A DNA stretch of 64,000 nucleotides from NCBI RefSeq assembly GCF_000002865.3, contig NW_001865047.1, positions 34,579-98,578 of the forward strand. The letters are read 5' to 3'. Source of the stretch: Monosiga brevicollis MX1. Taxonomy: Eukaryota; Opisthokonta; Choanoflagellata; Craspedida; Salpingoecidae. The translations under genes and the position numbers were made by a program. The notes under the pieces are model-generated. The model had not been told where the DNA came from and made no database searches. It was given only the letters and a program-made list of their open reading frames with translations. Shown here piece after piece: positions 58,278 to 64,000 of the stretch (its first letter is position 1; the number at the start of each line of letters is the position of its first letter).

Positions 58278-61151
58278 ATGGGCGCCAAACGGGGCTTCGC
58301 CTCAAGCAAGGACCTGAATAGCGCTGCTGTTCCGGTTCGTTGGGATCGCGCCCTGATTTAGCTTTCAATCGTTTGCCTCCATCTCCTCGTTTTTGGTCAC
58401 TTGGCTGTGGGCTCACCCCGGGTTCCAACCATACCTCTGTGCTCCTGTATCTCGCGCCGGAAACCAGGTTGGCAAGCGCGTCAAGAAGACCAAGGCCGGA
58501 GTAGAGCATCCTGCTGCCATCCCAGAAAATGCCCAAGTCCCTGCCGAGCTTGCCTTTGCCCGTGTTCTGGCAGCCAATGAGCAGCGCACGCGCATGAAAG
58601 CTCTCAAGAAATTTACCGAATGGCTCGTGGCCCGCCAAGCAGCTGGTGAAGGTATTCAAATTCCGACCCGTCGTCCTTGCATCAAAAGCCTTCCACCCAG
58701 TCCCGGCCATCTTGCTCTTCCCCCCCCCCCATCGCTGTCACGTCCAACCTCTTTCCATTTCTTATCACCTTTTCCTTTCCAGTTGTTTTCTTTTCCTTTT
58801 TTTTTTTTTCCTTTTTCCTGGTTTGCGAGGTTTGCGAATGCTCTTTCCCCCTTTGCGTCCCCTCACTTCGCTCGCCATTTTGCCTCCTTTGTCTTTCCGC
58901 CCAGAATGCGATGATATCAGTAATCTCAAGCTTTGGGAGGGCCTATTCTACTGCATGTGGTTCTCTGACAAGCGCCCTGTCCAGCAAGAACTCGCTGAGA
59001 ACATTGCCAAAATTACCCTGCAACTCAAATCCAACCACGGTACGCATTGGAAGTCTGAGGATTCCCTCACACCAGGGCACACAGACATTTTGCTTCGTCT
59101 GCTTCAACCGCTCCTGTACAGCCGCTCGCACTGATCGTGCCCATCCGCTCTACGTTCTAGCCTTGGCGTTTGTTCGAGGCTTTTTCACTGTCATGCAACG
59201 AAAATGGCAAGGCATCGATCACCTCCGGTGGGCATTTCTCGCCTTCGTGTACGCATGCAACCACACTTGCACTGGCGCTTATAGCAATTCGTGCTATCTT
59301 CTGTGCTCCGTTTCGCAGACTGAACAAGTACTACGTTCTACTCACAGAAATGTTCGTAGCTCTCATCCATTGGGCCAAGGTAAGTTCCAAAGCCAAGATT
59401 TTCTCCTGGAACAAGACGCTGTACCACTTGCAAGAATAGCTTGTTCGCTCATGCGTAAATGCTGATAGATGGACGACTACAGCGACGAGGCTGTGCGGGC
59501 CGTGGTCGACTTGCTGCTGGAGTGCCCCATGAACTTGACCCCCACCGCTGAGCGCCCTGCCGGTATCGCCCAACATCTTTGCGAGACCTTTTACCGTGCC
59601 CTGCGTCGCTTGCACACCCCCGCCGACCCGGTGAGTGTCTGTCATCTTGAAAACTCTTCCAATCTTCAGGACCTGCACCGGTCTCACGACACACTGCCCC
59701 CCTTGCTCAGATGCCGATGAACGCTTTCATGCCCCTGCTTGAAGTGTTCTTGGGAGCCCTGCAGTATCATCGCAGTGTCTCTGTGCTCAAGCGCGTGGCT
59801 GAGGCAGTGTTGCTGGATATGCCTTCAATCCACCTCGATGAAGACACGGGTGCTTTGGTGGCAGACCTTGATCCCCAGGTCGTGTGCGACCGCCTCTTTG
59901 AGATTGCAGCCGAGCCTGACACGTTCCAGCGCAACCGAGAGCAAATTTACAAATTTCGTTCGAGGTACGCTTGCCAGGCAACCAGGCTGGAAATTGTGTG
60001 CTTTTTTTGGCCGAGTGTGACGCGTGTGCTTGGTCATTTTATTGTAGCTTCAAGTCGGTATATGCCGAGCATGACATTGAGCTGTGCGACCCCGAGATTG
60101 TCCTGAGCGCTGACAATGAAGATGAGGCAGAAGATGGTGAAGCACCTGAGCAAGATGGTGAGGGCATGAACGATGATGAGGAGGAGGACGATGACAATGA
60201 CGAGGATGACGAGGATGACGAGGATGAAGACGATGAGGACGATGATGAGGAGGACGACGACGACGACGAGGATGAAGAAGAAGCACAGGCGGCGATTTTG
60301 GCTCAACTGATTGCGCAGAAAAAGAAAGGTCAGAATAATCAGAAAGCTTCCAAGAAGGCCAGCCCTAAAGCCAGTCCAAAAGCCAGCCCAACAGCTAGCC
60401 CAAAAGCCAGCCCAAAAGCAACCAGCAAGTCTAGTCCAAAGGCGAGCTCCAGCGTGTCCGAGAAAAGCAGCACAGGTTCCAAATCGGCCAGCCCCAAGGC
60501 CAACGCGCACGCCAAATCAAACAAGAGCCCGTCCAGCAAGAGCCCGTCCACCAAACCTGAAGAGCCCTCCACCCCATCACTGTATGTTGACGCGTGCCTC
60601 GGGCAATCCGAGCTGACAGAATCCTGATGGTGTTCTTGTGTTCTTGTGATTGGATGTGGCTTGGTCTCCTGCGAAATGTCATGCGTGCTGATTCACCACG
60701 CCGACCTCTTAGGGCCTCGCCGGCTTTGAAATCGTTGCTGCGAGCAACCAAAGCCAACACCAACAGGTCAAAGGTTTGTCCCATTTGCCCACTCCGTTCT
60801 TGGTGGATGGCTCCTTACGTCGCCCGCCGACAATTCGCACATGCTACTTTGAACTAAATTGAAAACTCATATTTTTGGTGCTACATGACTTGACCACCAC
60901 AGGGCACACCACGTAGCGAAACTCGCGTTCGCTTTATGCGCCGTCAACGACTGGGTATGTACAACCGTGTTTCTCAATCACACCACTTGCCAACAAAGCC
61001 ACCCCTGGTGCGCCCCTCATTCAAGCCTCCTGCCCCGTTCCCAGCGTATGGTATTCACGACTCTCCAGCCACCGTGGGTCGGCAAGCCCGTAAAATTGGT
61101 CGCGTCAAACCCCACAATCTCATTCCCGCTGCGCGCCCTGTCACGCGATGA
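58278..61151 (+). CDS. RRP1: Ribosomal RNA processing protein 1 (RRP1/NNP1/Nop52)
   Basis: Eleven exons keep frame: 58278-58334, 58468-58651, 58905-59039, 59161-59227, 59319-59379, 59469-59630, 59711-59964, 60048-60581, 60713-60773, 60903-60954, 61045-61151 (557 residues). Family blocks: ELAFARVLAANEQRTRMKAL, LKLWEGLFYCMWFSDKRPVQ, VMQRKWQGIDHLRLNKYYVL and MPMNAFMPLLEVFLGAL. A very acidic stretch (about residues 340-380) is followed by a Lys-Ala-Ser-Pro repeat tail (KASPKASPKASP), typical of nucleolar proteins. RETRVRF-like sequence (SETRVRFMRRQRL) matches the short C-terminal motif of RRP1 proteins. It acts in the nucleolus in 60S subunit assembly. The fourth exon's acceptor could alternatively be a few codons downstream. 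Confidence 0.88.
60121..60290 (+). repeat. GA-rich trinucleotide repeat encoding the acidic tract of RRP1
   Basis: Repeated GAT/GAG/GAC codons (e.g. GACGAGGATGACGAGGATGA). In-frame and part of the RRP1 coding exon. Followed at about 60355-60420 by AAAGCCAGCCC-type repeats encoding the Lys-Ala-Ser-Pro tail. Confidence 0.9.
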
Positions 61152-61467
61152 AGCGCTACCGTGCTATATCAGCGGGATTGTCAATCATGAGGAAAATTTG
61201 CATCTTCCTGTGCTCCCGAACGGAAGGCTGGAGAATTGGATTAGGTGTTTGTTCTGTCTGACCCGTGAGTCCATGGTGACGTAATTCATGAAAGATTAAA
61301 AACCCCGAAAAAAATGAATCAAGACAATCTGTCGCATTTCATCGTTGGTGGCTTTATTTAGAAATCTTCGATTCGCGCGCAGCGCGCTCTCTTCTTCTGG
61401 TGTTTGCCAGCCTTGCCGCCATGCAGGCGTTTGAAAATCAACTCTCAACAACTTCTGAGACTTGAAT

Positions 61468-63918
<2,451 letters not shown>

Positions 63919-64000
63919 CTAGAATGGGGCGCAATCGAAACATGAGGCCTCGGTTTTGTAGATGCTGTGTGTTTGACCAAAGCACAGAGGGAGGCGGTCG

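Overview
This window looks like nuclear DNA of a choanoflagellate, most like Monosiga brevicollis. That is an inference. The evidence is a compact GC-rich genome, many short introns (about 60-200 bp) with GTGCGT/GTACGT-type donors, holozoan gene families (PTB, multi-PDZ, GRXCR-like, NACHT-WD40), unusual domain fusions, and scaffold gaps written as N. Exon boundaries below were joined by eye from splice sites, reading phase and family conservation; no transcript data were available.

Left third (1-17 kb, nearly all on the minus strand). A gene running off the left edge resembles the recombinase-like proteins found next to fungal telomere-linked helicases. A ten-exon gene encodes ankyrin repeats, a protein kinase with DFD in place of DFG, and a PARP catalytic domain with an intact H-Y-E triad in one 1147-residue protein. 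Two related ankyrin genes follow. One is a 14-exon array carrying a fresh 812-bp tandem duplication and a run of GC-AG introns. Three diverged copies of a shared upstream segment mark these genes as products of local duplication.

17-31.6 kb. A secreted protein with three tandem fibrinogen-like (GGGWTLVA) modules is followed by a glycosylation neighbourhood. This holds three type II membrane GT-A glycosyltransferases, a truncated copy of one, a GT25-like gene interrupted by one in-frame TGA, and a short PIG-S subunit of GPI transamidase.

32-44 kb. Housekeeping and trafficking genes: a GRXCR-like glutaredoxin protein, a MINDY-type deubiquitinase with ubiquitin-interacting motifs and a C-terminal zinc finger, syntaxin-5 (its SNARE core apparently hidden in an assembly gap), an epoxide-hydrolase-like enzyme and ribosomal protein L19.

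44-64 kb. A scaffold protein with a PTB domain, coiled coils and six PDZ domains runs into a 611-N gap. A large NACHT-WD40 (STAND/NLR-like) protein ends in a CaaX prenylation box. Ribosome-biogenesis factor RRP1 follows, and a KDM2/KDM7-type JmjC histone demethylase runs off the right edge. Long CT/AG, GT and homopolymer tracts lie between and inside genes.
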